NCBI GenBank assembly: GCA_964036045.1
Contig: OZ038397.1
Coordinates: 21,821,232-21,885,231 of the forward strand
DNA: 64,000 bases
Origin: Eutreptiella sp. 'Long Island Sound 2002'
Taxonomy: Eukaryota; Euglenozoa; Euglenophyceae; Eutreptiales; Eutreptiaceae
Reading direction: 5' to 3'
In this document: piece by piece, positions 18,777 to 29,999 of the stretch
Layout: every line of letters begins with the position of its first letter
Position numbering within the stretch: the first letter of the stretch is position 1
The notes under the pieces: model-generated
Databases searched by the model: none
The model's input: only the letters and a program-made list of their open reading frames with translations
Told to the model about the DNA's origin: nothing
Position numbers and translations under genes: made by a program

Positions 18777-21700
18777 TAGTGAGTGAGTGAGTGAGTGAGT
18801 GAGTGAGTGAGTGAGTGAGTGAGTGAGTGAGTGAGTGAGTGAGTGAGTGAGTGAGTGAGTGAGTCAGTGAGTCAGTGAGTCAGTGAGCCAGTGAGTCAGC
18901 GAGTCGGTGAGCTGGTGAGCCGGTGAGTCAGTGAGCCAGTGAGTGAGTGAGTGAGTGAGTGAGTGAGTGAGTGAGTGAGTCAGTGAGTCAGTGAGTGAGT
19001 GAGTCAGTGAGCCAGTGAGCCAGTGAGTCAGTGAGTCAGTGAGCCAGTGACTCAGTGAGCCAGTGAGTCAGTGAGTGAGTGAGTCAGTGAGTCAGTGAGC
19101 CAGTGAGTCAGTGAGTCAGTGAGTCAGTGAGTCAGTGAGTCAGTGAGTCAGTGAGTGAGTGAGTCAGTGAGTGAGTGAGTGAGTGAGTCAGTGAGTCAGT
19201 GAGTCAGTGAGTGAGTGAGTGAGTGAGTCAGTGAGCCAGTGAGCCAGTGAGCCAGTGAGCCAGTGAGTCAGTGAGTCAGTGAGTCAGTGAGTCAGTGAGT
19301 GAGTGAGTGAGTGAGTCAGTGAGTGAGTGAGTGAGTGAGTCAGTGAGCCAGTGAGCCAGTGAGTCAGTGAGTCAGTGAGTCAGTGAGCCAGTGAGCCAGT
19401 GAGTCAGTGAGTCAGTGAGTCAGTGAGCCAGTGAGTCAGTGAGCCAGTGAGTCAGTGAGTCAGTGGGTCAGTGAGTCAGTGAGTCAGTGAGTGAGTGAGT
19501 CAGTGAGTCAGTGAGCCAGTGAGTGAGTGAGTGAGTGAGTCAGTGAGTCAGTGAGCCAGTGAGTGAGTGAGTGAGTGCGTCAGTGAGTCAGTGAGCCAGT
19601 GAGTCAGTGAGTCAGTGAGTCAGTGAGTCAGTGAGTCAGTGAGTCAGTGAGTCAGTCAGTGAGTGAGTGGGCGAGTGAGTGAGTCAGTGAGTCAGTGAGT
19701 CAGTGAGTGAGTGAGTGAGTGAGTCAGTGAGCCAGTGAGCCAGTGAGCCAGTGAGCCAGTGAGTCAGTGAGTCAGTGAGTGAGTGAGTCAGTGAGCCAGT
19801 GAGTCAGTGAGTCAGTGAGTCAGTGAGCCAGTGAGTCAGTGAGTCAGTGAGTCAGTGAGTCAGTGAGCCAGTGACTCAGTGAGCCAGTGAGTCAGTGAGT
19901 GAGTGAGTCAGTGAGTCAGTGAGCCAGTGAGTCAGTGAGTCAGTGAGTCAGTGAGTCAGTGAGTCAGTGAGTCAGTGAGTCAGTGAGTCAGTGAGTCAGT
20001 CAGTGAGTGAGTGGGTGAGTGAGTGAGTCAGTGAGTCAGTGAGTCAGTGAGTGAGTGAGTGAGTGTGTCAGTGAGCCAGTGAGCCAGTGAGCCAGTGAGC
20101 CAGTGAGTCAGTGAGTCAGTGAGTCAGTGAGTCAGTGAGTGAGTGAGTGAGTGAGTGAGTGAGTGAGTGAGTGAGTGAGTGAGTGAGTGAGTCAGTGAGT
20201 GAGTGAGTGAGTGAGTCAGTGAGCCAGTGAGCCAGTGAGTCAGTGAGTCAGTGAGTCAGTGAGCCAGTGAGCCAGTGAGTCAGTGAGTCAGTGAGTCAGT
20301 GAGCCAGTGAGTCAGTGAGCTAGTGAGTCAGTGAGTCAGTGAGTCAGTGAGTCAGTGAGTCAGTGAGTGAGTGAGTCAGTGACTCAGTGAGCCAGTGAGT
20401 GAGTGAGTGAGTGAGTGAGTCAGTGAGTCAGTGAGCCAGTGAGTCAGTGAGTCAGTGAGTCAGTGAGTCAGTGAGTCAGTGAGTCAGTGAGCCAGTGAGT
20501 CAGTGAGTGGGTGAGTGAGTGAGTCAGTGAGTCAGTGAGTCAGTGAGTGAGTGAGTGAGTGAGTCAGTGAGCCAGTGAGCCAGTGAGTCAGTGAGTCAGT
20601 GAGTCAGTGAGTCAGTGAGTGAGTGAGTGAGTCAGTGAGTCAGTGAGCCAGTGAGCCAGTGAGTCAGTGAGTCAGTGAGCCAGTGAGCCAGTGAGTCAGT
20701 GAGTCAGTGAGTCAGTGAGCCAGTGAGTCAGTGAGTCAGTGAGTCAGTGAGTGAGTGAGTGAGTGAGTCAGTGAGTCAGTGAGTCAGTGAGTGAGTGAGT
20801 GAGTGAGTGAGTGAGTGAGTGGGTGAGTGAGTGAGTGAGTGAGTCAGTGAGTGAGTGAGTGAGTGAGTCAGTGAGCCAGTGAGCCAGTGAGCCAGTGAGC
20901 CAGTGAGTCAGTGAGTCAGTGAGTCAGTGAGTCAGTGAGTGAGTGAGTGAGTGAGTGAGTGAGTGAGTGAGTGAGTGAGTGAGTGAGTCAGTGAGTGAGT
21001 GAGTGAGTGAGTCAGTGAGCCAGTGAGCCAGTGAGTCAGTGAGTCAGTGAGTCAGTGAGCCAGTGAGCCAGTGAGTCAGTGAGTCAGTGAGTCAGTGAGC
21101 CAGTGAGTCAGTGAGCTAGTGAGTCAGTGAGTCAGTGAGTCAGTGAGTCAGTGAGTCAGTGAGTGAGTGAGTCAGTGAGTCAGTGAGCCAGTGAGTGAGT
21201 GAGTGAGTGAGTGAGTCAGTGAGTCAGTGAGCCAGTGAGTCAGTGAGTCAGTGAGTCAGTGAGTCAGTGAGTCAGTGAGTCAGTGAGCCAGTGAGTCAGT
21301 GAGTGGGTGAGTGAGTGAGTCAGTGAGTCAGTGAGTCAGTGAGTGAGTGAGTGAGTGAGTCAGTGAGCCAGTGAGCCAGTGAGTCAGTGAGTCAGTGAGT
21401 CAGTGAGTCAGTGAGTGAGTGAGTGAGTCAGTGAGTCAGTGAGCCAGTGAGCCAGTGAGTCAGTGAGTCAGTGAGCCAGTGAGCCAGTGAGTCAGTGAGT
21501 CAGTGAGTCAGTGAGTCAGTGAGCCAGTGAGTCAGTGAGTCAGTGAGTCAGTGAGTGAGTGAGTGAGTGAGTCAGTGAGTCAGTGAGTCAGTGAGTGAGT
21601 GAGTGAGTGAGTGAGTGAGTGAGTGAGTGAGTGAGTGAGTGAGTGAGTCAGTGAGTGAGTGAGTGAGTGAGTCAGTGAGCCAGTGAGCCAGTGAGTCAGT

Positions 21701-22292
21701 GAGTCAGTGAGTCAGTGAGCCAGTGAGCCAGTGAGTCAGTGAGTCAGTGAGTCAGTGAGCCAGTGAGTCAGTGAGCTAGTGAGTCAGTGAGTCAGTGAGT
21801 CAGTGAGTCAGTGAGTCAGTGAGTGAGTGAGTCAGTGAGTCAGTGAGCCAGTGAGTGAGTGAGTGAGTGAGTGAGTCAGTGAGTCAGTGAGCCAGTGAGT
21901 CAGTGAGTCAGTGAGTCAGTGAGTCAGTGAGTCAGTGAGTCAGTGAGCCAGTGAGTCAGTGAGTGGGTGAGTGAGTGAGTCAGTGAGTCAGTGAGTCAGT
22001 GAGTGAGTGAGTGAGTGAGTCAGTGAGCCAGTGAGCCAGTGAGTCAGTGAGTCAGTGAGTCAGTGAGTCAGTGAGTGAGTGAGTGAGTCAGTGAGTCAGT
22101 GAGCCAGTGAGCCAGTGAGTCAGTGAGTCAGTGAGCCAGTGAGCCAGTGAGTCAGTGAGTCAGTGAGTCAGTGAGTCAGTGAGCCAGTGAGTCAGTGAGT
22201 GAGTGAGTCAGTGAGTGAGTGAGTGAGTGAGTCAGTGAGTCAGTGAGTCAGTGAGTGAGTGAGTGAGTGAGTCAGTGAATCAGTGAGTCAGT
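18777..22292. repeat. GTGA-type satellite with higher-order repeats, about 3.5 kb
   Basis: The array is built from GTGA units that alternate as gtgagtga, gtgagtca and gtgagcca 8-mers. Higher-order copies are present: bases 21001-21540 recur unchanged at 21661-22200 (660-bp period), and the rare variant gctagtgagt marks 20320, 21116 and 21776. The plus strand carries GTGAGT at most units and TGAGTCA at very many. All frames contain TGA or TAG repeatedly, so it is not coding. Confidence 0.97.
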
Positions 22293-22417
22293 GATGCCAC
22301 CACATTATACCCCGGGCGTATTTGGGCTGACTAAAGGTCTGCTGTGCACTGCTACCTCCCCTCAAAGTGTTTGCATGTTGCATGTCCGGCGGACACACGC
22401 GTTCCGTTGCAGCCGAG

Positions 22418-22804
22418 TCAAGATGAGTCCTCCACTTCGTCCTTCAAATTGCCCTCTTGGAAGAGTGTGGCCGCCACCAAACTGAACCTGCCGGCCGCAT
22501 CGGCTTTGAAGTAGTACCCGCAGCCACTCCGTGTGTCTGCATTGAAATGGGCCGTGGATGCGAAGGCCCCCCGGCGCGCAAACACGGGGCGAAGGGCAGA
22601 GTGGGACAGGGGCAGGGCAAAGTACGCCGCATCCGGTGCTTCCCGAACGGAACGACAGTCCGCCTGTCCGCAAATAAACACCTCCTGTTTTTCGACCGCC
22701 GCCCAAACGGTCCATTTGTTTGCCCCATCCCCCCGTGTACCACCGCTGTAGAAGCTGCACCAGGACCATGGGCCAGACATGCCACGGGTGTCCGGCGGCG
22801 CCAC
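22418..22804 (-). CDS. Candidate exon or gene relic, unidentified
   Basis: A minus-strand open frame of 128 codons ending in TGA gives a well-balanced protein rather than a low-complexity one: WTVWAAVEKQEVFICGQADC, then FARRGAFASTAHFNAD and YYFKADAAGRFSLVAATLF, with an acidic end. No family is recognised. It lies directly beyond the GTGA satellite, isolated from other coding sequence, and the start is arbitrary. It could be an exon or a relic of a mobile element. Confidence 0.28.
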   Translation of the reverse strand: MAPPDTRGMSGPWSWCSFYSGGTRGDGANKWTVWAAVEKQEVFICGQADCRSVREAPDAAYFALPLSHSALRPVFARRGAFASTAHFNADTRSGCGYYFKADAAGRFSLVAATLFQEGNLKDEVEDSS

Positions 22805-24230
22805 TGAGTTACGTGGTCAATGAGCCCCTGACCAACCGCCATTCAGTCGCAGCTGAACTCAGTAGGAACCAGCTGCGTCCAGTGCAGGACTCAGTAGGAC
22901 CCTGCCCCATCGGATCATGTCCGATCTGCCGCAGACGACCGGCAACTCCGCTCGGGGGGCATCAGGGACACCGCCGATCCGGCGCCTTGTCTGGTTGGTC
23001 TCTGCCTTCTTATCAATGCACTCATCCGCACAGTAGATGTGGTCTTACCGCCGGCAGGGGACCGTCTGGAAAGAAACCCCAACCTCTGCCCCCCCCCCCC
23101 CCCCGCTCCTCAGCGGCGCTGCCACTTGGCTTGGCTTCTGCTGCCCTCTTCACTTGGGGTGGGGGGGGGGGGGGGCATTGAGGCTGCGGTCCTGCAGCGC
23201 CGTGGAGGGCCCCGCGGCCACTACAGTGGGCACTGCGGGGGCAGCCCCATACACCACTGCCCCGTGGGGCAGGGGGTTGGCGCAGTGCGGGGGCCGGGCT
23301 GCGCCGTGGGAGAGGGGGCGGGCGTTGAGCTGGACCAGACCTTTGGTGAGGGCAGGGCTTTACCGGAGTGACTGAGGGGGGGCTGGGGATATGGAGGGCC
23401 CGGAGGGGGGCCGTGTGGTGTGGTCGTCACACGGGTGGGGGGGGGGGGGAGGGTGGACCCAACGGAATGTCGTCACACGGGGGGGGGGGGGGGGGCGGGG
23501 GGTTTGCCCCCCACCCCATCCCCCATTTGGAGCCCTACCAGCCCTGCAGGCCTTGCAATAAGCGGCGGGTGGCTGTCGTGGGCCCCATACCGCACGTGCC
23601 TCGGGACGCTCTGTCCTGCAGACGGCCAAGCCGGCGCCTTGGGCACAAAGATGCCCCAGTGCTGGTGCTGGCCCTGCGTGTGGCCCCCTCTGTAGCCGGG
23701 CTCAGGCAAAGGGGCCCAGTAGCCACCCCCTGCCCCCCCCCCCCCCCCCCACGCACACCCGGGGCTTTGAGGGTTTGCAGTCGGTAGCCCCTGCTCCCCC
23801 TCGCCACTCGCACAGCCACACCGACGGAGGGGGGGGGGGGGGGGCAGGGGGCAGTGCTCATGGGGCTGGTGCGTGGGTTTGTGGATCGCCAGCGCCAGAA
23901 ATGAGCCCCCCCCCCCCCCCCCCCCAGTGGCGATGTATGCGCAGGGCATCCACAGGCCTCCTCAGAAGTGGTCTGATGGTGACACACGGGCGTTTGGGCC
24001 CAATGAGGCAGTGACAGCCTCGTACACCCACAGATCCTGCGGACTGAGTTGTGTGGGGGCCAACACACTGACCCCAACGGGGGCTAACCTCCTGAATATG
24101 CTGCCCCCCTCCCCCCCCCCCCCCCCACCCCAACAACCCTCACAAGCAATGGGCTGCTCGAGGGATGCCGGGGTTTATGAGCTTGTACAAGGCCATTGGG
24201 AGTCTACCGTGCGTTCCGGGCTGTCGCAGT

Positions 24231-24250
24231 TGCACACACACACACACACG

Positions 24251-24301
<51 letters not shown>
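24231..24301. repeat. CA dinucleotide microsatellite
   Basis: About 35 CA units with a few CG interruptions near the left end, followed closely by an 18-base G run. Confidence 0.97.
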
Positions 24302-24303
<2 letters not shown>

Positions 24304-24960
24304 CGTTGCGCTTGCGGGGGGGGGGGGGGGGGGGCACAGAAAGGAGGGCTTTGCAAGTGCCGATGAACCGGACGGCCGGGCAAAACCCCAGAATACCGTC
24401 CAAAGTGCAGTGGCAACCCGTTGCGCAGATTGTGCGATGTCGAGCGCCGACCTGTCCGTACGTCGGTTGTTTGCAGGCCCGCGGGGGTCGCATGTGCCAT
24501 GCTCCCCGCAGCCCCCCAGCTCAGCTCGGCGCATGTTCACAATTTTCTGTGCGGCAGGCTCCCGTGCACGTGTCAGAGCCGGCGCGACGCCCTCCACCGT
24601 CACCCGTTATATATTCTTCATGCGATCCCCGACCTTAAGGAAGGCACCCCCGGCTTTCTCCCTGAGCCCTGCTCGCTGGCAGCCCCCCCGTTGTGCCCGG
24701 GGGGTTTGCAGTGCTTGTGGGCGCCGGCGGCATCCTTTCCAATTCATGTTGAGTGCGGGTGTGAAGCCCCCAGTCTGACCCATCCTCCTCTTTGGTGCCC
24801 TCCACCACTTTTTCTCCGGATGATGAAAGCCCCCCATTGTCCAGGGGTTGAGGCTGCCTGCACGGCCCGCGGGGTCCATTTCTGCTCTGCTGCCCCCCCC
24901 CCCCCCACCCCCCACAAAATACCCCCCCCCCCCCCCTTGCGCATGCACGGCCTTGTCTAT

Positions 24961-25253
24961 GTGGTCCAGAATGGAGGATTGGGTGTCTGTAGAGCGTTTG
25001 TACAGGGAAAGAGGGGCTCATCCATGTCTGTGATGGTGCATTCTGTTCATAACAACATTGTACCACACATTGGAACCCCATGCTGCTTGTTCTGATGTGA
25101 TTTTCAGTCATGGCTAACAATGTTATTCCCGGTCTGGCTGTCACGTGTGTCACGCGCATGCACGGCCTTCTCTAAGCACAGGTTGGGCGTTGAACCGCCG
25201 TTTTGGCCTGACTTTCTGGGACCGCGGCCGTGCTTGCGCAAGGGGGGGGGGGG
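24961..25253. repeat. Dispersed 290-bp repeat, copy 2
   Basis: Copy of 14709-14999. The left terminal repeat seen at 14632-14686 is truncated here to about 22 bases (24938-24960). Confidence 0.9.
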
Positions 25254-28243
25254 TACACAAAATTTTGTCCGTATGTCGGGTGTGTGGCGTCGCCTTGTGT
25301 CAGGCTGCCAAGTTGGGGGGTGGAGTGCCCATAAGGAACGGTCAGAGGGGCCATGTTCTGCAGTCAGTGATCACGCCCATGCGAGTGCATTCCGTCCCTT
25401 GGGAATGTACATGGACGGTGCCGCGTTGGTTCCACAACACAAGATTCCCCCTGCACAAGCACCACTTGGTGGTGGAAGTGGGGGTGCTCAGTCATGTGGG
25501 GCTGCGCACACACAGGAGGGGCGGCCGGATTTTGACCTCGTGCTGCAGGCTGTCATGGCACTTCTCTGTGCTTTTGAAGAACAGGCTCTGAAAGTTAGTG
25601 CAGCGATGCTGTCTCAACATTACTCTCCAGTATTCCAGAGCCAGTGATGGAAGCCAACAATGACTCAGAGACATGCTGTGGAATCGTCAACCATAAGTAC
25701 TCCATCATTTGCGATGCTCAACTTTGGGGGCGTCCCACACCCCCCCAAACTAATCCAAATGGTTCCTGTTTTGCAGATCTTTGTGGGATGCGGGTGGGTG
25801 GGTGTGAGCAGTTGCACACTCAGCATAAAGCTTTTTGTTTTGTTGTTTGCACACAGGCGAGGGCAGGGGCCTGGGAGGTGGCCAACCGCAATGCTGGAAG
25901 TGACTCACAGGGCACAGATGCTTGCAACAAATTCTCGACAACGCATGTGACCGAGTCTCCAGCATGTCACAAGGGCAACTTGGACCGGCACTGGCATGCC
26001 ATAGCCCAGAACCATGCGCAGTCACATGCACTGAAGTACCCGCAACAAGTGTTTGGGAAGGAGTCGCCCCCCCCCCCCCCCCCTCTGCCACCCCACCAGG
26101 ACCTACCATATGACCATAGCACTGGAAGTGCTGGCCTCACGTTGAGGCATTACTTACCACTTTGGTTCTGTGCAGTTGCATGTTTTGTGGTCCGTGTCTC
26201 ACTTGGACTGAAAGTAGGCCTAGCCCATCTAGCCCATGAGTTGAACACTGCTCTGCAAGGGTGGGCCGAGGGCCCCCTGGTGGTGAATGGCTGTGGAACC
26301 CTTTGCCGTGTTGGGGCAATGAAATGGCCGCGCAACCCCTGCCATCACTGGAAAGAATGCAATGGCTACATAACCCCGGCCGTCTTGGGGAAATCTGTGC
26401 AAAACATGGAATCTTTACAAAAAGGCGTACGTTTACATGGTAAATGGAGTTGGAATGTGGATTGGACCACAATTGCAGCCGCACAGTGTCCAAAGTGGAG
26501 AGCAACGATCGAGAATATTTGCCTCTGGGCACCCTTGGTGCCCATGGACTGTCATGTGGACTCCACAAGCCGGTACCTTTGGCAATTATCTGTTGGCTGG
26601 AGGCCCCCTGGCGCGCGTACCTGCATCCTAGGACTGGCAGAGCAGAGGGATTGGGTTGGCAGTGATTGCATCGGTGCCTTGGAGTCAATTTGGAGCATGG
26701 GTGATGTGCCTACAAGGCACTGGTGGTGCCTCTGTATTGCGTCCCAGGGAGGCACTTGGCATGCACATACTACTTTGGTGGGTGCATGCTAGGTGCAGAG
26801 CATGCGGGCCGACAGCCGTGCACTAGTTGCAACTTGTTGATGTTGCACGAGTTGCAACATCACAGAGAAACTGGGCTGTGGAGTGTGCATCGGCATCCAC
26901 CAAATCACGTGCAACACACAAATTCATCTGCACTCACCGCCACCAAACTCACCAACTCACCAAACCGGGATTTCGGAGTCCCGAAAAATGGGGAAGATGG
27001 AGAAAAATGGGGGGGAATGGGGAAGACTGGAGGAAAAGTGGGGAAATGGAGAAATGGTGGGAAAGGGGGTGGGGCAGGGGGGATGGAAAAATAGCGGCCT
27101 CGGCACATGGGAGGGATGTGGGTTGTGGAGGGTTGTGGCGGAATGTGGTTGAGGAAAATGGGGAGCAAACTGGGAGAAAAATGGGACGAAATATCCAGTT
27201 TTCACAGTCCCTTTGCCCCATTTATCCAGAGGTCGAGGATCTTCCGCTCTGGTTCCTTTGTAAAAATCAGCTCACCGCACTCACTGATGGAAAAATGGGG
27301 ATTTTTGCCACACACCGATACTCATCGCCACAGTGGCTAGCGCGGATGCTTGCATTAGTAGCAGTGAGGAGGTTCCTGAAGCATGATGCTTGTCATGGAA
27401 TTCTGAGTGTTGGAGTAGCCATCACATAGACAACCAAAGTTGCAACTTTGTCGAGCATGTTCAGTTGAATGCGCACCAACACATTGGCAGCATCCACCAA
27501 TGACTGTATTGCAACACATACATGTGGACACGAAATGGGCACGCATTCGAAACGGACACAAAATGGACACGAAATGGACACAAAATGGTAAATGCTGCTT
27601 GTCCTTGGGATTGAAGGATTGAAGATGGACTAGCTCAGAAACTGCATGTCAGCAGCCCTATCTAGGACCCAGAGCATGTCTCCGGTGATTGGGTGGCCAA
27701 GCTCCAGTATGATGCCACACAGTAGTGGCACCCCAAGGGGCCAAATCAGCTTCTGCACCAATCAACAAAAGTGCTGGAATAAGAAACAGGTGCACAAATA
27801 GAAGGGGCGTACCGTGCGCTGTGCGCGCACTGTGCGAAAAGTTGGCTGTTCTCCACCACCGGGAGTTCGGTAAGTTCAGAAGATTGAAAGGACGTCATTG
27901 AATGGCTGCTGCAGTGGATGGGGCTATAGGGGGCAGAATTTAGGTCCCTGGGACCCATGGCAAGCATCAGATGTTTGAATTTTTGAGTTTTTAATTGATT
28001 GTGCATGATTCCGCAGGTGGGTGGTTTTCAGGGTTGTTACCTGGATAATCACCGTAATAATTGGCGCTGTGCCCGCGCTGTGCGAAAACGCCCCCGAAGT
28101 GGTGCTGTAAGGGCTGTGGGAGGGCCGTGTCAGGACTGTCCCAGGCTGTGCGAGGGGTGTGGGGCGGGGGGGGGGGGGGTTGGTGGGGTGACGGCGTCAA
28201 TCTTGTTCAATTCACGCAGACAGATTTGACCTCTTTCAAGCCC

Positions 28244-28555
28244 ATGACGAATTCCTCATCGGTGGTGGCCATGCCCATGCTCGCTGCGTGTGGAGCGCCC
28301 TGGAATCCCAACAAGACGGTGTGCCAGGAAGTGCCCACTTGGCATGTGGGGGCGTTGTCCATCTACGACCCCAGCATGCTGGTGTGTGCGGCGCTGGGGC
28401 TGTTGGTCGGGTGGCTGGGGTGCTACCTGATTGCCACCGACCGCCGAACCCCGTGCAGCGGGTCCAAGGGCATGTACGCCACCACGATGTTCACTTTTGG
28501 CTGCATGAATATCTCCGGCATGCTCATCTTCTGCTTCCTGCCCAAGCATTTCCAG
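28244..28555 (+). CDS. Exon 1 of a multi-pass membrane protein gene
   Basis: ATG 28244 opens 104 codons up to CAG|GTCCGT. The start has two N-glycosylation sequons (NSS, NKT), then membrane segments MLVCAALGLLVGWLGCYLIA and MFTFGCMNISGMLIFCFL. With exons 2 and 3 it forms a 284-codon gene with roughly seven hydrophobic segments, suggesting a seven-pass protein with an outside N-terminus. The family is not recognised. Splicing is phase 0 into exon 2. The frame stays open upstream of the ATG as far as 28061, so an earlier exon cannot be excluded. Intron 1 is 28556-32327. Confidence 0.65.
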
Positions 28556-28918
28556 GTCCGTGATCCCGGCTCTGCCCTCCCCAACTGGCCAACTGGTTTT
28601 ACAGGGGTTTGCTTGCACTACCCTGCGACGCAGGCCTTTGGGGGGGGGGGGGGGGGCGGGGGTGCTGAGCTTGTGCGCTTGCCTGTCACTGCGCGTAACC
28701 CACAAGACTCCAGACGGGGGGGGTCCCACCCACCCACCCACCCCTTCTAGCCCCTCCCCCTTTAAGTGATTGCGGTTTCCGGCGGTTTTTAGCACCTGTT
28801 TTTTTTTTTGTTGCGTGTGACAGGGAATTCCGTCTGGTTTCCCCGGTTTGTCATCTTCCCCCCAAAGTACCCCCCCCCCCCCCACCCCATGTCCATCCCC
28901 CTCCCCGAGGGGGCCGGG

Positions 28919-29999
28919 GACATTGCATTTGTGGATGGGTCAAGAGATGAGCGGGGGGGGAGTTGAGTTGACTGGATATGGCATTTGGTTTGGAGAAGGG
29001 GATAGTCGCAGCGAGCAGGCCCCCATCCCAGTAGCCGAGCGCCAATCAATTCCAGGGCGGAGTTCACAGCAGCCCTGCGGGCACGGCAGAGAAAGGGCGG
29101 GCCTGAAAAATTGCTCTTGCCGGGGGGGGGGGGGGGGGGTGACATGGACGCCCGCCGAAGGGCGGGGGGTTGGAGAAATGGGGTTTCGTGTCGGGCCCTT
29201 TGTTTTGTGTAAGAACAGATGTTGGCGCCGAAGGCGCAGGAATACAAATTTTGGCCCGAAAAAGTTTTTTCCACCAATAATTCCCCCCCCCCCCCCCAAC
29301 ATTTGAGTAGTCAAAATGATCAGCGCGACGTGGGTATCATTTTGAGCCATAGATGTTGGGTTGACCCCACCCCCCCCCCCCCGGCACGGGTTATATAACA
29401 AATGCAGCTGCCACTGGCACCGCTGATTGAAACCTTGTACCTACTTGTTGTACATTGAATAGTGGAGCACCCCAACCAAGAAGGGGACACATGCATCTGT
29501 GAGAGAACCTCTGGACTAATGGCTGAAAGTGTCTATGGCGGGGACATTCAGTCGATCAGCACCGACCATTGATCCCCCCGGCACGGCAGGTCGGGCGCCC
29601 CCTGCCCTGAACCCCCCCTCCCATCACGGCGGCCAAGGAGGGGGGGGGGTTGGGAAAATGGGCTTCCGTGTCCCCCCCCCCCCCCGCAGAGCAATTTTCT
29701 TCCCGCAAGTGCCCAGGACAGCCACTGCATCTTGTAACTGACTCGGAGTCAGTTTATGTTGGCCTCAAAGGCAAGTGTGAAAAGTGGTGTCGACAGAAGT
29801 GGGGGGGTCCGCGGGGCCCATTGGCACATGTTCCCGATGGCAGCTGTTAGGGGACCGTGTGTCGACTCAGTGGGTACCATCACACGTGGGGGTGCATGGC
29901 AATGAGTGTGCTGATGCGAATGCGATAGCAGATCAGAGAGTCCCTAGCTCACAAGGCAGTGACAGACATTTGAGAGCAGTTGGGGTTGGAGATGCCTGA
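28919..29999 (+). pseudogene. RNase H type I relic (interrupted)
   Basis: Pieces of one RNase H fold are recognisable in order: first Asp in DIAFVDGS (28919-28942), Glu in NSRAEFTAALRA (after a frame change), Asp in LVTDSESVYVGLKG (29730-29772), and the C-terminal WVPSHVGVHGNECAD block (29869-29913) with the last Asp. All four D-E-D-D catalytic residues are kept. About 575 bp (29115-29690) with two G runs and a C run separates the second and third motifs; it may be an intron (acceptor CCGCAG at 29690) or an insertion. Two or more frameshifts break the frame. Such domains occur in non-LTR retroelements and as cellular RNase H. It lies in intron 1 of the membrane-protein gene. Confidence 0.65.
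29506..29580. repeat. Dispersed repeat of about 75 bp, copy 1
   Basis: Contains ctggactaatggctg and gtctatggcggggacattca. A near-identical stretch lies at 53446-53520, just beyond the 10-bp satellite. Confidence 0.85.

Larger units (their letters stand above)
22805..28243. other. Gene-poor stretch with simple repeats
   Basis: No gene could be supported. Contents: many G/C runs between 23080 and 24330 and near 24890-24930, a CA repeat (24231-24301), a dispersed repeat (24961-25253), and a purine-rich block (about 26983-27085 and 27117-27190, gaaaaatgggg-like units). A 382-codon plus frame (25644-26792) and a short frame ending TGA 25647 are open but show no domain. A 12-bp ggacacaaaatg-type repeat lies at 27530-27590. 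Confidence 0.5.

Noticed and set aside
25644-26792. 382-codon plus-strand open frame
   Set aside because: It has no domain, its composition is Cys/Trp/His-heavy, and it crosses a C run; it is probably chance in stop-poor DNA.
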